DNA from: Pseudomonas sp. 10S4 | GTDB taxonomy: Bacteria; Pseudomonadota; Gammaproteobacteria; Pseudomonadales; Pseudomonadaceae | NCBI RefSeq assembly: GCF_034344865.1 | Contig: NZ_CP133774.1 | Coordinates: 5,580,001-5,644,000, forward strand | Direction: 5' to 3' | DNA length: 64,000 nucleotides | Shown: positions 45,848 through 54,737 of the stretch, in pieces | How the letters are laid out: every line of letters starts with the position of its first letter | How positions within the stretch are numbered: the first letter of the stretch is position 1 | The notes under the pieces: generated by a model | Database searches by the model: none | What the model saw: only the letters and a program-made list of their open reading frames with translations | What the model was told of the DNA's origin: nothing | Made by a program: the position numbers and the translations under genes

Positions 45848-47630
45848 ACACCCGAATTCCTTGTCGTGGGCTGATACTGCCGGCTCATGCTGAGCCCGCC
45901 GGGTGCCTGCACTGGTTTGTCTCTTTGCTGCTCCTGGTTGGCAGACGCGTTCCCGGACAGTGCCTTGAGCACGTCGTGACTTGGGCCGAACGCCTGCAAG
46001 CGACCTTCGTTGAGCACCAGCAACTTGTCGGCCTGGGCCAGCGCCGAGGAACGGTGGGTCACCAGAATCACGCTGGTACCCTGGGCCTTCATGTGCGCGA
46101 TGGCGCCGGCCAGTGCCGCTTCGCCGACGGTGTCGAGGTTGGAGTTGGGTTCATCCAGCACCACCAGGCTCGGTTCACCGTACAGAGCACGGGCCAGGGC
46201 CACACGCTGCTTCTGGCCGCCGGACAAACCGCCGCCGTCTTCACCGAGCACGGTGTCGTAGCCTTGAGGCATGCGCAGGATCATTTCGTGGACACCGGCG
46301 TGTTGCGCGGCCTCAACAACTTTTTGCGGGTCCGCTTCACGGAACCGGGCAATGTTTTCCGCAATGCTGCCGCTGAACAGTTCGATGTCCTGAGGCAGAT
46401 AGCCGATGTACGGCCCGAGGTCATCGCGGTTCCAGCGATGAATGTCCGCACCGTCGAGCCGCACCGTACCGCCGAGGGTCGGCCAAACACCGACCAGTAC
46501 GCGGGCCAAAGTCGACTTACCGGAACCGGAGGCGCCAAGCACACCCAATACTTCCCCTGCACCCAGACTGAAATTGACCATATGCAACGTGGCAGCACGC
46601 TTGCCCGGAGGGCCGGCGCTGACTTGTTCAAAGCTGATCTGACCTTTGGGGGCTGGCAGCTCCATGGCTTCGTCACTGGGTGGATAGGCTTGCAGCAACG
46701 CATCGAGGCGGCGGTAAGCGAGTTTGGCGCCGCTCCATTGTTTCCATACGGCGATCAGTTGATCGATGGGGCTCAGGACCCGGCCCATGAGGATGGAGCC
46801 GGCAATCATCATCCCGGCAGTCATTTCGCCCTTGATCACCAGCAAGGCACCCAGGCCCAGCACCAGCGATTGCAGGCACAGACGCAAGGTCTTGCTCGCG
46901 GAGCTGATGACCGCGCCGGTGTCACTGGCCTGATTTTGCAAACCCAGGAAGCGTGAATGCACCTGGAACCAGCGCTTGCGCAAGGCACCGAGCATGCCCA
47001 TGGCCTGAATGGTTTCGGCGTTATGCAAGTGGCTGGTGGCTAGTTGGCTGGACCGCTGGGAAAAACCCGCGGCTTCGCCCAACGGCTTTTTGGTCATGGC
47101 TTCGTTAAGGAATGCCAGGCCGATCAGCAGCACCGCGCCGGCAGTGGCCAGCACGCCCAGCCAGACGTTAAACAGGAAAATCACAAACAGGTACACCGGG
47201 AACCATGGCGCATCGAAGAAGGCGAACAACGCCGGGCCGGTGACGAACTGGCGAATGTGGGTCAGATCCCCGAGCGACTGCCCGGCGTTGCCCTCGCCTT
47301 TAAACAGGTTGCGCTCGAACGCCGCCTGATAGACCCGCAGGTTGAAGCGGCGCTCCAGTTGGCTGCCGATGCGGATAACGATGAAACTGCGCACGATCTC
47401 CAGCACGCCGATGAAGGCAAAAAACCCACCACCATCAATGACAACATGGCCAGGGTTGTTTCGTTTTGCGAAGACAGCACGCGGTCATAGACCTGAAGCA
47501 TATAAATAGACGGAACCAGCATCAGCACGTTAATCAACGCGGTAAAACAACCGACGCTGATCAGGATGCTTTTATAGTCGCCCAGTGCCTTGAATAACGG
47601 TGCGGTGCCTGGGGCGTTCGCCATCTTCAT
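45844..47630 (-). pseudogene. aprD: Type I secretion ABC transporter AprD, one frameshift
   Basis: AprD is the inner-membrane ATPase that drives export of AprA and the lipases. The first frame ends ...MLQVYDRVL and MLSLMVVGF; the second runs from VLEIVRSFIVIRIGSQLERR through the membrane domain to Walker A (GASGSGKST), signature LSGGQKQRVALARAL and Walker B LVVLDEPNSNLD. The break lies in a T6 run on the coding strand (47419-47424); one more T restores GFFAFIGVLEIVRS and 595 aa, the normal length. ATG at 47630 has AGGA upstream. If real, the mutation would block export of AprA, LipA and PueB. Confidence 0.9.
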
Positions 47631-47830
47631 TGAGTTTTCCTGAGATGATATGCCTCGCCATTCATTGACGAGATTTCTATTAACTGTCCGCACACGGGTC
47701 GAGACATTCTTCGCAAGTTACTGCTTACACTTTCATAACAACTCTTTTCATAAATCGAGAGTTTCGGTTATTGAAGGGCTGCTTATAACTGCAACAGCAA
47801 GCTATATATCGGCGGCTGGCGCCGGGTCAG

Positions 47831-48184
47831 CTATTTTTCGCTTTGCGCTGCGCGCACGAGCGTAATGATCAGACCTGACTTCAGCGTGCTTTTATAAAGC
47901 CCCTCACGCTGTCGGCTGAAGAACACAATTCTTGAACCTTCTTTGCCGGTAATCGAGATACCGTCCGGTTCCGGGAACCAGCCAATCGCCGGTTCGTCCA
48001 GCCAGGCACTGAGGCATTCGGCGCCATTACCCAGGGTTTGCTGTTGTTCAAAATCGATGGCGCAGACGTTCGACGGTTTGTCCTGCAACGCTTGGGATTC
48101 GGCGGTGTCTTGCGGGGTGTTGAGGGTGGCCTGCCAACGACCTGCCAGTTCCGAGGGGTCCGCTAATTTCAGGCTGCTTGCCAT
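47831..48184 (-). CDS. aprI: Alkaline protease inhibitor AprI, mature part
   Basis: AprI is a periplasmic beta-barrel inhibitor that protects the cell from its own serralysin. The mature start SSLKLADPSELAGRWQ is typical: the N-terminal Ser penetrates the protease active site. A cysteine pair (NVCAIDF; AECLSAW) fits the family disulphide. The ATG at 48184 gives MASSLKL, but without a signal peptide the protein would stay in the cytoplasm. A signal peptide is encoded just upstream in another frame, see the entry at 48185. About 200 AT-rich bases lie between this gene and aprD; no gene is seen there. Confidence 0.85.
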   Translation of the reverse strand: MASSLKLADPSELAGRWQATLNTPQDTAESQALQDKPSNVCAIDFEQQQTLGNGAECLSAWLDEPAIGWFPEPDGISITGKEGSRIVFFSRQREGLYKSTLKSGLIITLVRAAQSEK

Positions 48185-48261
48185 GGCTACATCTCCAAAA
48201 ACATCATCAGCGTCGCCAATAGCCACGCGGTTGCTCTGTAGGTAAAGGCGTTATGGGTCAT
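48185..48261 (-). pseudogene. Out-of-frame AprI signal peptide
   Basis: From the ATG at 48261 the frame encodes YRATAWLLATLMMFLEM and then TAG. If one base (probably G) were added near 48190, the frame would read LEMVAMASSLKL and join the mature inhibitor with a normal AMA|SS cleavage site. This indicates a single-base loss within the gene. Confidence 0.7.
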
Positions 48262-48317
48262 AGGACGTTTTACTCCGGCGTGTAGCCTTACTCACAGCAG
48301 GCAACGATGCAAGGACA

Positions 48318-48344
48318 GAGCGCGGCGCATCAAGCGCCGCGCTC
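48318..48344 (-). terminator. Intercistronic hairpin after aprA
   Basis: GAGCGCGGCGC, loop ATCAA and GCGCCGCGCTC form an 11-bp perfect GC-rich stem. It lies 14 bases after the aprA stop and 57 bases before the aprI start. No T run follows on the coding strand, so it is more likely an attenuator or mRNA stabiliser than a full terminator. Confidence 0.6.
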
Positions 48345-48358
48345 CTTTTTGCCTTGAA

Positions 48359-49813
48359 TCAGGCCACGATGTCTGTGGTAACTGCCTGACCAACGGTGCT
48401 GACCAGGAAGTCAGCCACGCCGTGCCCGGAGAAGTCCACCGACAACAGGCTGTTGCCACCGGAAGAGGTCAGCACCGCATCGCCTGCCGCACCTGTGAAC
48501 GAATTCACGAAGTGCAGACCTGCGCCTTTGGTGATACCGGTCAGGTCGATCTTGTCCAGGCCACTGACAAAATCCATGATCTGATCGGCCGCACCTGGCT
48601 TGGAGTCAGTGCTGGCGGCAAACACGAAGGTGTCCGAACCCGAACCACCCCACAGTTTGTCCGCACCGCCCGCGCCGTAGAGGATGTCGTTGCCGGCACC
48701 GCCCTTCAGCTCGTTGGCCACGCTGTTACCGATCAGCAAGTCATTGCCCGAACCACCAATGGCGTTCTCGATGATCGCGCCCTTGGCGATGGACACGTTG
48801 CCCACCAGACCGCCAACGTCGGAGAACGAGGCGTCATTGAGGTTGATCTTCTGGTTTTGGGTAAAACCGGAGAAGTCCAGGGTGTCCTTGCCGCCCGCAT
48901 CCCAAACCGAGAACACCAGTTTATCGGACGACGAGGTTGCGCTCAGGAAGTCACGACCGGCGTTGGAGTTGAAGCCGTAGGTGGTGTCACCGGTACGGGT
49001 CTCCATGTTGGCGCCGTAGAGCTTCTGGATGGCCGCGATATCGTCCATCAGCGGGCCGGACGAATACGCTTCGACGCCGCCCTTGCTGAAGTTCTGGTTG
49101 GTATTGCTTTCACTCCAGTAGCTCATGAGGCTGTAGCCACGGGTGTCCTGGCCGTAGGACGCGTCGTTGTAGGTCGGGTTGCCTTCGCCGGCGTTGTAGT
49201 CGCCAGGGTGAGCCAAGCCCAGGGTGTGGCCAATTTCGTGCGTCAGGGTTTGACGCCCGTAGTTGCTCAAGCCCGGGGTTTTGTTGACGTTGTAGCCACT
49301 GCCAGTCAGGTACCAGGACTGACCGTCATAACCCGGCTCGGTGCCCGGCAGGAACGCAAATGCCGCTGCACCTTCCTGGCCGCCGCTGTAGTTACCGAAA
49401 GTCATGTGGCCGTCGCCACCCTTGGACGCTTCGGCAAAAGTAACGTTGGCCACATCGCCCCAGGATTGCATGGCGAGCACGGCCTGGGATTTTTGCAGGG
49501 CGCTGAACTGACTGAAACCGGTGACGCCCAGACCGCTGAAGTTCGAGGTCTGGGACGTCAGAAAGGTGTAAGTCAGTTCGATCTTGCCGCTGCCGTTGAG
49601 ATCGTGCCAGGAAGCACCATCGCGCAGCAGTTGAGTCGCGGCTTGATCCACCGAGAAGGAGGGTTTGCCATTGACCGTGAGGTTGCCGCCACGATCGTAC
49701 TGATGGCTGAAGCTATCGATCTGGCTGAACGCAGAACTCGGCGCGGCCAGTGCTTGCAGTGGCTGGAAGGCCAGTTCGGCGGAATCAATAGCTTTGGCTT
49801 TTACTTTCGACAT
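48359..49813 (-). CDS. aprA: Serralysin-type alkaline metalloprotease (AprA/AprX)
   Basis: This 484-aa secreted zinc protease has the motif [11 protein letters not shown] with ligands H192, H196 and H202, catalytic E193 and Met-turn M230 (SLMSYW). RTX repeats ([30 protein letters not shown]) bind calcium. The C-terminus TTDIVA is the type I export signal. There is no Sec signal; a short N-terminal propeptide is expected. ATG at 49813 follows AAGGAAG. It heads the exoenzyme operon and is the main casein-degrading protease in the group. Confidence 0.96.
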   Translation of the reverse strand: MSKVKAKAIDSAELAFQPLQALAAPSSAFSQIDSFSHQYDRGGNLTVNGKPSFSVDQAATQLLRDGASWHDLNGSGKIELTYTFLTSQTSNFSGLGVTGFSQFSALQKSQAVLAMQSWGDVANVTFAEASKGGDGHMTFGNYSGGQEGAAAFAFLPGTEPGYDGQSWYLTGSGYNVNKTPGLSNYGRQTLTHEIGHTLGLAHPGDYNAGEGNPTYNDASYGQDTRGYSLMSYWSESNTNQNFSKGGVEAYSSGPLMDDIAAIQKLYGANMETRTGDTTYGFNSNAGRDFLSATSSSDKLVFSVWDAGGKDTLDFSGFTQNQKINLNDASFSDVGGLVGNVSIAKGAIIENAIGGSGNDLLIGNSVANELKGGAGNDILYGAGGADKLWGGSGSDTFVFAASTDSKPGAADQIMDFVSGLDKIDLTGITKGAGLHFVNSFTGAAGDAVLTSSGGNSLLSVDFSGHGVADFLVSTVGQAVTTDIVA

Positions 49814-49819
49814 AAACAC

Positions 49820-49829
49820 ACTTCCTTGT
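49820..49829 (-). promoter_or_regulatory. Probable RsmA/RsmE binding site on the aprA leader
   Basis: On the coding strand ACAAGGAAGT fits the RsmA/CsrA consensus ACANGGANGU and overlaps the ribosome site of aprA. The GacS/GacA-Rsm system is known to control aprA translation in P. protegens. Confidence 0.65.
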
Positions 49830-50201
49830 TAATCAATGGAACAGTTTTTGTCCGACGGGACAATCTCTGGCGAGATCGTCCAATCACTCGCCCAATGAAG
49901 GCGTAAGAAACCTGACACAATTTGAAATCAGACGTCTACTACTTTTTTTGGCCAAATTGGTGCACTCAGGCAAGTGCCCGGAAACAATGGATGCGGGGTA
50001 GAAATATAGTTTTCAGAGAGGAGGTTTGAACTGATTGTCAGACAATTGGATATTTAAATATTAAATAGAGATAAGTTGTGTTTTGTCGAAAGCGTCTCAC
50101 TTTGCTGGACTTATTAATATCAGTGCCAGTGCATTGCCATCAACTAATTAAACATTTAGTGAATACTTGTTGCTGCGTTGGCGCTTGATGGAATAAGTAA
50201 C
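49830..50201. other. Gene-free apr upstream region
   Basis: About 370 bases upstream of aprA, with a markedly AT-rich part around 50000-50170. The aprA promoter must lie here, but I could not pick clear -35 and -10 boxes. No ORF with a ribosome site was found. Confidence 0.6.
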
Positions 50202-50284
50202 CTGTGGCGAGGGGCTTGGCCCCGCTGGACTGCGCAGCAGCGCCCTTCTTTTGGGACAAGCGGGGGCAAGCTCCCTCACCACAG
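50202..50284. repeat. Intergenic inverted repeat, family B
   Basis: CTGTGGCGAGGGGCTTGGCC and CGGGGGCAAGCTCCCTCACC form divergent arms. It separates the apr upstream region from the putrescine-binding protein gene and may end that operon. Confidence 0.75.
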
Positions 50285-50320
50285 ACAAGCTCTACGCCAC
50301 AGCATTCGAATAGCCTGACC

Positions 50321-51445
<1,125 letters not shown>

Positions 51446-51459
51446 TCAAAAGATCAAAA

Positions 51460-51801
51460 TCAAAAAATCAAAACGTAGGTCTTGCGCACGGTTTCCTGGA
51501 TATCCCAGATACCGAGACTATTGGCCGGCAACATCAGTGCATCGCCAGCTTCTATGTGCAGGGTTTCCCCGCCGTCGGGGGTGAAGGTGCAGCGGCCCTG
51601 GATGAAGTGGCAGAACTCCTGGGCGACGATCTGCCGCCGCCAGCGGCCGGGGGTGCATTCCCAAACGCCGGTTTCAACGCCATCGTCCCGCTCGACGCTG
51701 GTGGTCGAGGCCACCGCCGCCGGGATTCCCAGCGGTACGGCGACGGGGTTGGACTCGTCCAGTTTCAAGGTGACGGTGTTTTTGAATTGCGTGATGCTCA
51801 T
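51460..51801 (-). CDS. Cupin domain protein
   Basis: This is a 113-aa single-domain cupin of the DUF861 type (EFCHFIQGRCTFTPDGGETL; IEAGDALMLPANSLGIWDI). The ATG at 51801 has AGGT upstream; longer in-frame versions run into the neighbouring gene. It sits 31 bases after the oxidoreductase and 53 before the PotF-like gene. In polyamine catabolic clusters such cupins accompany PuuB-like oxidases; a binding or sensing role is possible. Confidence 0.82.
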   Translation of the reverse strand: MSITQFKNTVTLKLDESNPVAVPLGIPAAVASTTSVERDDGVETGVWECTPGRWRRQIVAQEFCHFIQGRCTFTPDGGETLHIEAGDALMLPANSLGIWDIQETVRKTYVLIF

Positions 51802-51832
51802 GGGAGTACCTGTCGATATAGAGAACGCTTTT

Positions 51833-53239
51833 TTAGTGCATGAAACCTTCCATGAACCCCGCCACACCGCTGGCGAGCTTGCGCCGCCAGGGGGCAGTGG
51901 CCGGGTTGGCAAGGGTCTGGTCTTCGTGGACGAAGCTGCGGATGATCGCGTTGTAGCCGAGCCAACGGCAGGGTTCCGGCTCCCAGGCTCTTAACGCATT
52001 GAGGCCGCCTTGGGGGATGACCCAAGGCTGGCGCACCAGATCGGTATCGCGCTCCAGAATCAGATCGGCCAGGGTTCGTCCGCCCAGATTGCTGGCACCG
52101 ACACCCTCCCCGCCATAACCGCCGGACAAGGCAATGCCATTGGCCCGATCGCAGAGCATGTGCGGTTTGAAGTGACGGGACATGCCCAGGTTGCCGCCCC
52201 AGGCGTGGGTGATGCGCACGTTCTTCAACTGCGGGAACAGTTCGCCGAACAGATAACGCCGCAGCTCCACTTCGCTGGTGGTCAGGTCGAAGTCATGGCG
52301 CAATTTGCCGGCAAATTGGTAGCCACCCCGCGCACCGAACACCAGACGATTGTCGACAGTGCGCTGACCATAGGTGACCTGACGGCTGGCTTCACTAAAG
52401 GCCTGGCCCTGGCTAAGACCGATTTCATCCCAGGTGGCGGCGGACAGCGGTTCGGTGGCTACCAGCAGGCTCTGTACGGGCAACTGATAGCGGCCCAAGG
52501 GCGGCATCGTCACCGAATAGCCTTCAACTGCCGGCACGATCCAACGACTGCGAACCTGGGCTTTCGCCGTACGCAGGCTGCCGGACTGCCAGTGGGTGAC
52601 CGGGCTGCTCTCGTAAATCTTGACGCCCATGCGCTCCACTGTCCGCGCCAGGCCTCGGACCAACTTTGCCGGATTGATGGTCGCTACGTGCGGTGCATAG
52701 ATACCGCCATAAGGCTTGGCAACCCTGATCTGTTGCGCCAATTGCTCAGGGTTGAGCCAGCGGTAATCGTTTTCGGTCAGACCCTGGCGGTAGAGTTTGT
52801 CCAGATAACTGCGCAAGCTGGCTTCCTGCTCGGGATAGCGGGCCGCGCAATACAGCACGCCGCCCTTGCGGTAATCGCAGTCGATGCCTTCGCGTTCGAG
52901 GACGATCTCTACTTCATCGGGAATGCCGTGCAACAGATCAAACGAGGCACGACGCTGTTCGGCCGGCAGACCGGCGAGCAAACGGTCCTCGCCCAGCAGG
53001 TTGCCCATCAGCCAGCCACCATTGCGGCCCGACGCACCAAACCCGGCGGTTTGCGCTTCGACGATGGCGATCTCAAGTCCTGGGGCCAGGCGCTTGAGGT
53101 AATAAGCGGTCCAGAGCCCGGTGTAGCCAGCGCCAATGATGGCCACGTCGACGTCCAGGTCCCGTTCCAGGGCCGGACGTGCCAGCAACGGCTCGTCGAG
53201 TTGATCCATCCATAAACTGATCGTGCGCCACGCCGGCAT
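51833..53239 (-). CDS. FAD-dependent amine oxidoreductase, PuuB-like
   Basis: This 468-aa flavoenzyme has the FAD motif VAIIGAGYTGLWTAYYL near residue 35 and the DAO-fold segment SGRNGGWLMGN, as in gamma-glutamylputrescine oxidase (PuuB). C-terminal HAWGGNLGMSRHFKPHM and GYGGEGVGASNLGGR are typical. It would oxidise an amine, probably gamma-glutamylated or free putrescine, to an aldehyde. ATG at 53239. Neighbours (PotF-like protein, cupin, AraC) support polyamine use. Confidence 0.88.
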   Translation of the reverse strand: MPAWRTISLWMDQLDEPLLARPALERDLDVDVAIIGAGYTGLWTAYYLKRLAPGLEIAIVEAQTAGFGASGRNGGWLMGNLLGEDRLLAGLPAEQRRASFDLLHGIPDEVEIVLEREGIDCDYRKGGVLYCAARYPEQEASLRSYLDKLYRQGLTENDYRWLNPEQLAQQIRVAKPYGGIYAPHVATINPAKLVRGLARTVERMGVKIYESSPVTHWQSGSLRTAKAQVRSRWIVPAVEGYSVTMPPLGRYQLPVQSLLVATEPLSAATWDEIGLSQGQAFSEASRQVTYGQRTVDNRLVFGARGGYQFAGKLRHDFDLTTSEVELRRYLFGELFPQLKNVRITHAWGGNLGMSRHFKPHMLCDRANGIALSGGYGGEGVGASNLGGRTLADLILERDTDLVRQPWVIPQGGLNALRAWEPEPCRWLGYNAIIRSFVHEDQTLANPATAPWRRKLASGVAGFMEGFMH

Positions 53240-53290
53240 AACAAGACTCCACCACTCAAACTTCGATGGCGTCGATCCTAGAGCGTGACC

Positions 53291-54289
53291 TCAGCGACTG
53301 TCTTGCGCGCGTGCACGCAAAGAAATTTGTTTGACGTAGGCCTTGGGCGACTGGCCGGTGTGCTGGCGAAAACAACTGTAAAACGCCGACAGTGAGTTGA
53401 AACCGGCGGCGAATGCCAGTTCATCGACTCGCAACGGTGGTGTGGCCTTATCCAATGCAGCCAAAAGATGCTGCAAACGCGCCTGATTGACGTAGCGATA
53501 GAAGCTTTGCCCGAGCACCTGGTTCAGCAGGTAGGAAATCTGATTGCGGCTGTAACCGCACTCCTTTGCCACCCGCTGCAAATCGAGCTCGGGGTCCAGA
53601 TAAGGTTGCTGGCGCTCGAAGTACTGCTGCAGGTCTTCGGCCATGAAACTCAGCTGTCGCGGCGACAAGCCGAGCCGACTGGCCGCCGGGCGTAGGTTGC
53701 TGCTGGTTTTACTGGAAGGTTGTTCGCGCACCAGAGAGGCGTACTCGTTGACGCGCCAGATCAGCCCGTCGCGCACGGTGATGGCTTCGCTGGAACGAAA
53801 CGACACCAGCCCGTCGCTGCCGCGCAGGGTCATCTGGTACTGAATGAACGCCGTATTCCCGTCCAGCCGAATGCGATCCGAGTGCTCGAGCGCTTCATCG
53901 GGATTGCGCGGCATGCTGTCGCGCACGTACTCGCGCAGCTCGTCCAGCCTCATCACGCGGTTCTGGAAAAAGTCGCTGTACTGAATATCCGGGTGATGCA
54001 GGGCCATGACGCCATTCAGGTCCCGGTATTTCCAGCACAGGTGGTAGCGCATGACCGTTTCGCCCGTGGCCTGGGTTTGCAGCGGACCATCATCATCGGC
54101 GTGCATAAAGCGCTCGGCGAAAAAATCGAGCTTGCCGAACTTCGGCCTCGGCTTCAATGGCCAATCAATGATGGCCTTTTGTCGATGAATGACCGGCGCG
54201 TGACCCATATCAAAAAAACGGTACCAATCGCCAAACAGACTGAAAAAATCCACATGGTTTTCACATCTGGATGCTACTTTTAAATGCAT
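53291..54289 (-). CDS. AraC-family regulator with NTF2/SnoaL-like domain
   Basis: This 332-aa regulator has a SnoaL/NTF2-like region (about 70-190; LCWKYRDLNGVMALHHPDIQ, SDFFQNRVMRLDELREYV) in place of the usual cupin sensor, and a C-terminal AraC DNA-binding domain (ELDLQRVAKECGYSRNQISY; ELAFAAGFNSLSAFYSCFRQ). It leads the putative polyamine operon with a 51-base gap and is its likely activator. The start is uncertain: ATG at 54289 lacks a strong ribosome site, and M28 would also serve. Confidence 0.85.
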   Translation of the reverse strand: MHLKVASRCENHVDFFSLFGDWYRFFDMGHAPVIHRQKAIIDWPLKPRPKFGKLDFFAERFMHADDDGPLQTQATGETVMRYHLCWKYRDLNGVMALHHPDIQYSDFFQNRVMRLDELREYVRDSMPRNPDEALEHSDRIRLDGNTAFIQYQMTLRGSDGLVSFRSSEAITVRDGLIWRVNEYASLVREQPSSKTSSNLRPAASRLGLSPRQLSFMAEDLQQYFERQQPYLDPELDLQRVAKECGYSRNQISYLLNQVLGQSFYRYVNQARLQHLLAALDKATPPLRVDELAFAAGFNSLSAFYSCFRQHTGQSPKAYVKQISLRARAQDSR

Positions 54290-54366
54290 TCACCGGTTGA
54301 GCCATTGACGGCTCTTCCCCCTAACATGAGCTAAAGGAAGCGCTCGATGACTAAGGCGGGCAACAC

Positions 54367-54642
54367 ATGAACAAAGGGTCATTCAGCAAAGTCACCTTTC
54401 CCAACGCCTGCCAGCTGATGCGCTGGCATTTTCATCCCATGGGTTTCGAGGCGAGCATGGACGCACCGGGCAGCATGATTGCCCGTCTTTTTGACCGTGC
54501 CAGTGGCGAGACCATGATCGCCATTGCCGGCATTCCTTGCGCGACTGTGATGAATGCTGCGGATGTAGAACGAATAATCGAAGCGGTGGAGGACGAGCTT
54601 GAGGCTTTTATTCCGCCGATGGCGCTCAGAAGTTATGCCTGA
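54367..54642 (+). CDS. DUF1652-like small protein
   Basis: This 91-aa protein (KVTFPNACQLMRWHFHPMGF; SGETMIAIAGIPCATVMNAA) resembles DUF1652 proteins, which are frequent and uncharacterised in Pseudomonas. It has no signal peptide. The gene stands alone and ends 17 bases before a strong terminator. Confidence 0.75.
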   Translation: MNKGSFSKVTFPNACQLMRWHFHPMGFEASMDAPGSMIARLFDRASGETMIAIAGIPCATVMNAADVERIIEAVEDELEAFIPPMALRSYA

Positions 54643-54658
54643 GCATTTAACAGCCGAC

Positions 54659-54686
54659 AAAAAGCCCACATGATGTGGGCTTTTTT
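54659..54686. terminator. Bidirectional rho-independent terminator
   Basis: AGCCCACA-TGA-TGTGGGCT gives an 8-bp stem with an A run on the left and T5 on the right. It ends the DUF1652-like gene and probably the convergent helicase. Confidence 0.93.
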
Positions 54687-54737
54687 GTGGGTGCGTACAT
54701 TATCCCGACACACTGAAATCCAATGTGGGTTCGGGGT

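Noticed and set aside
47415..47430. Programmed frameshift in aprD
   Set aside because: The T6 run could slip, but no aprD homologue is known to me to use this; a missing T is simpler.
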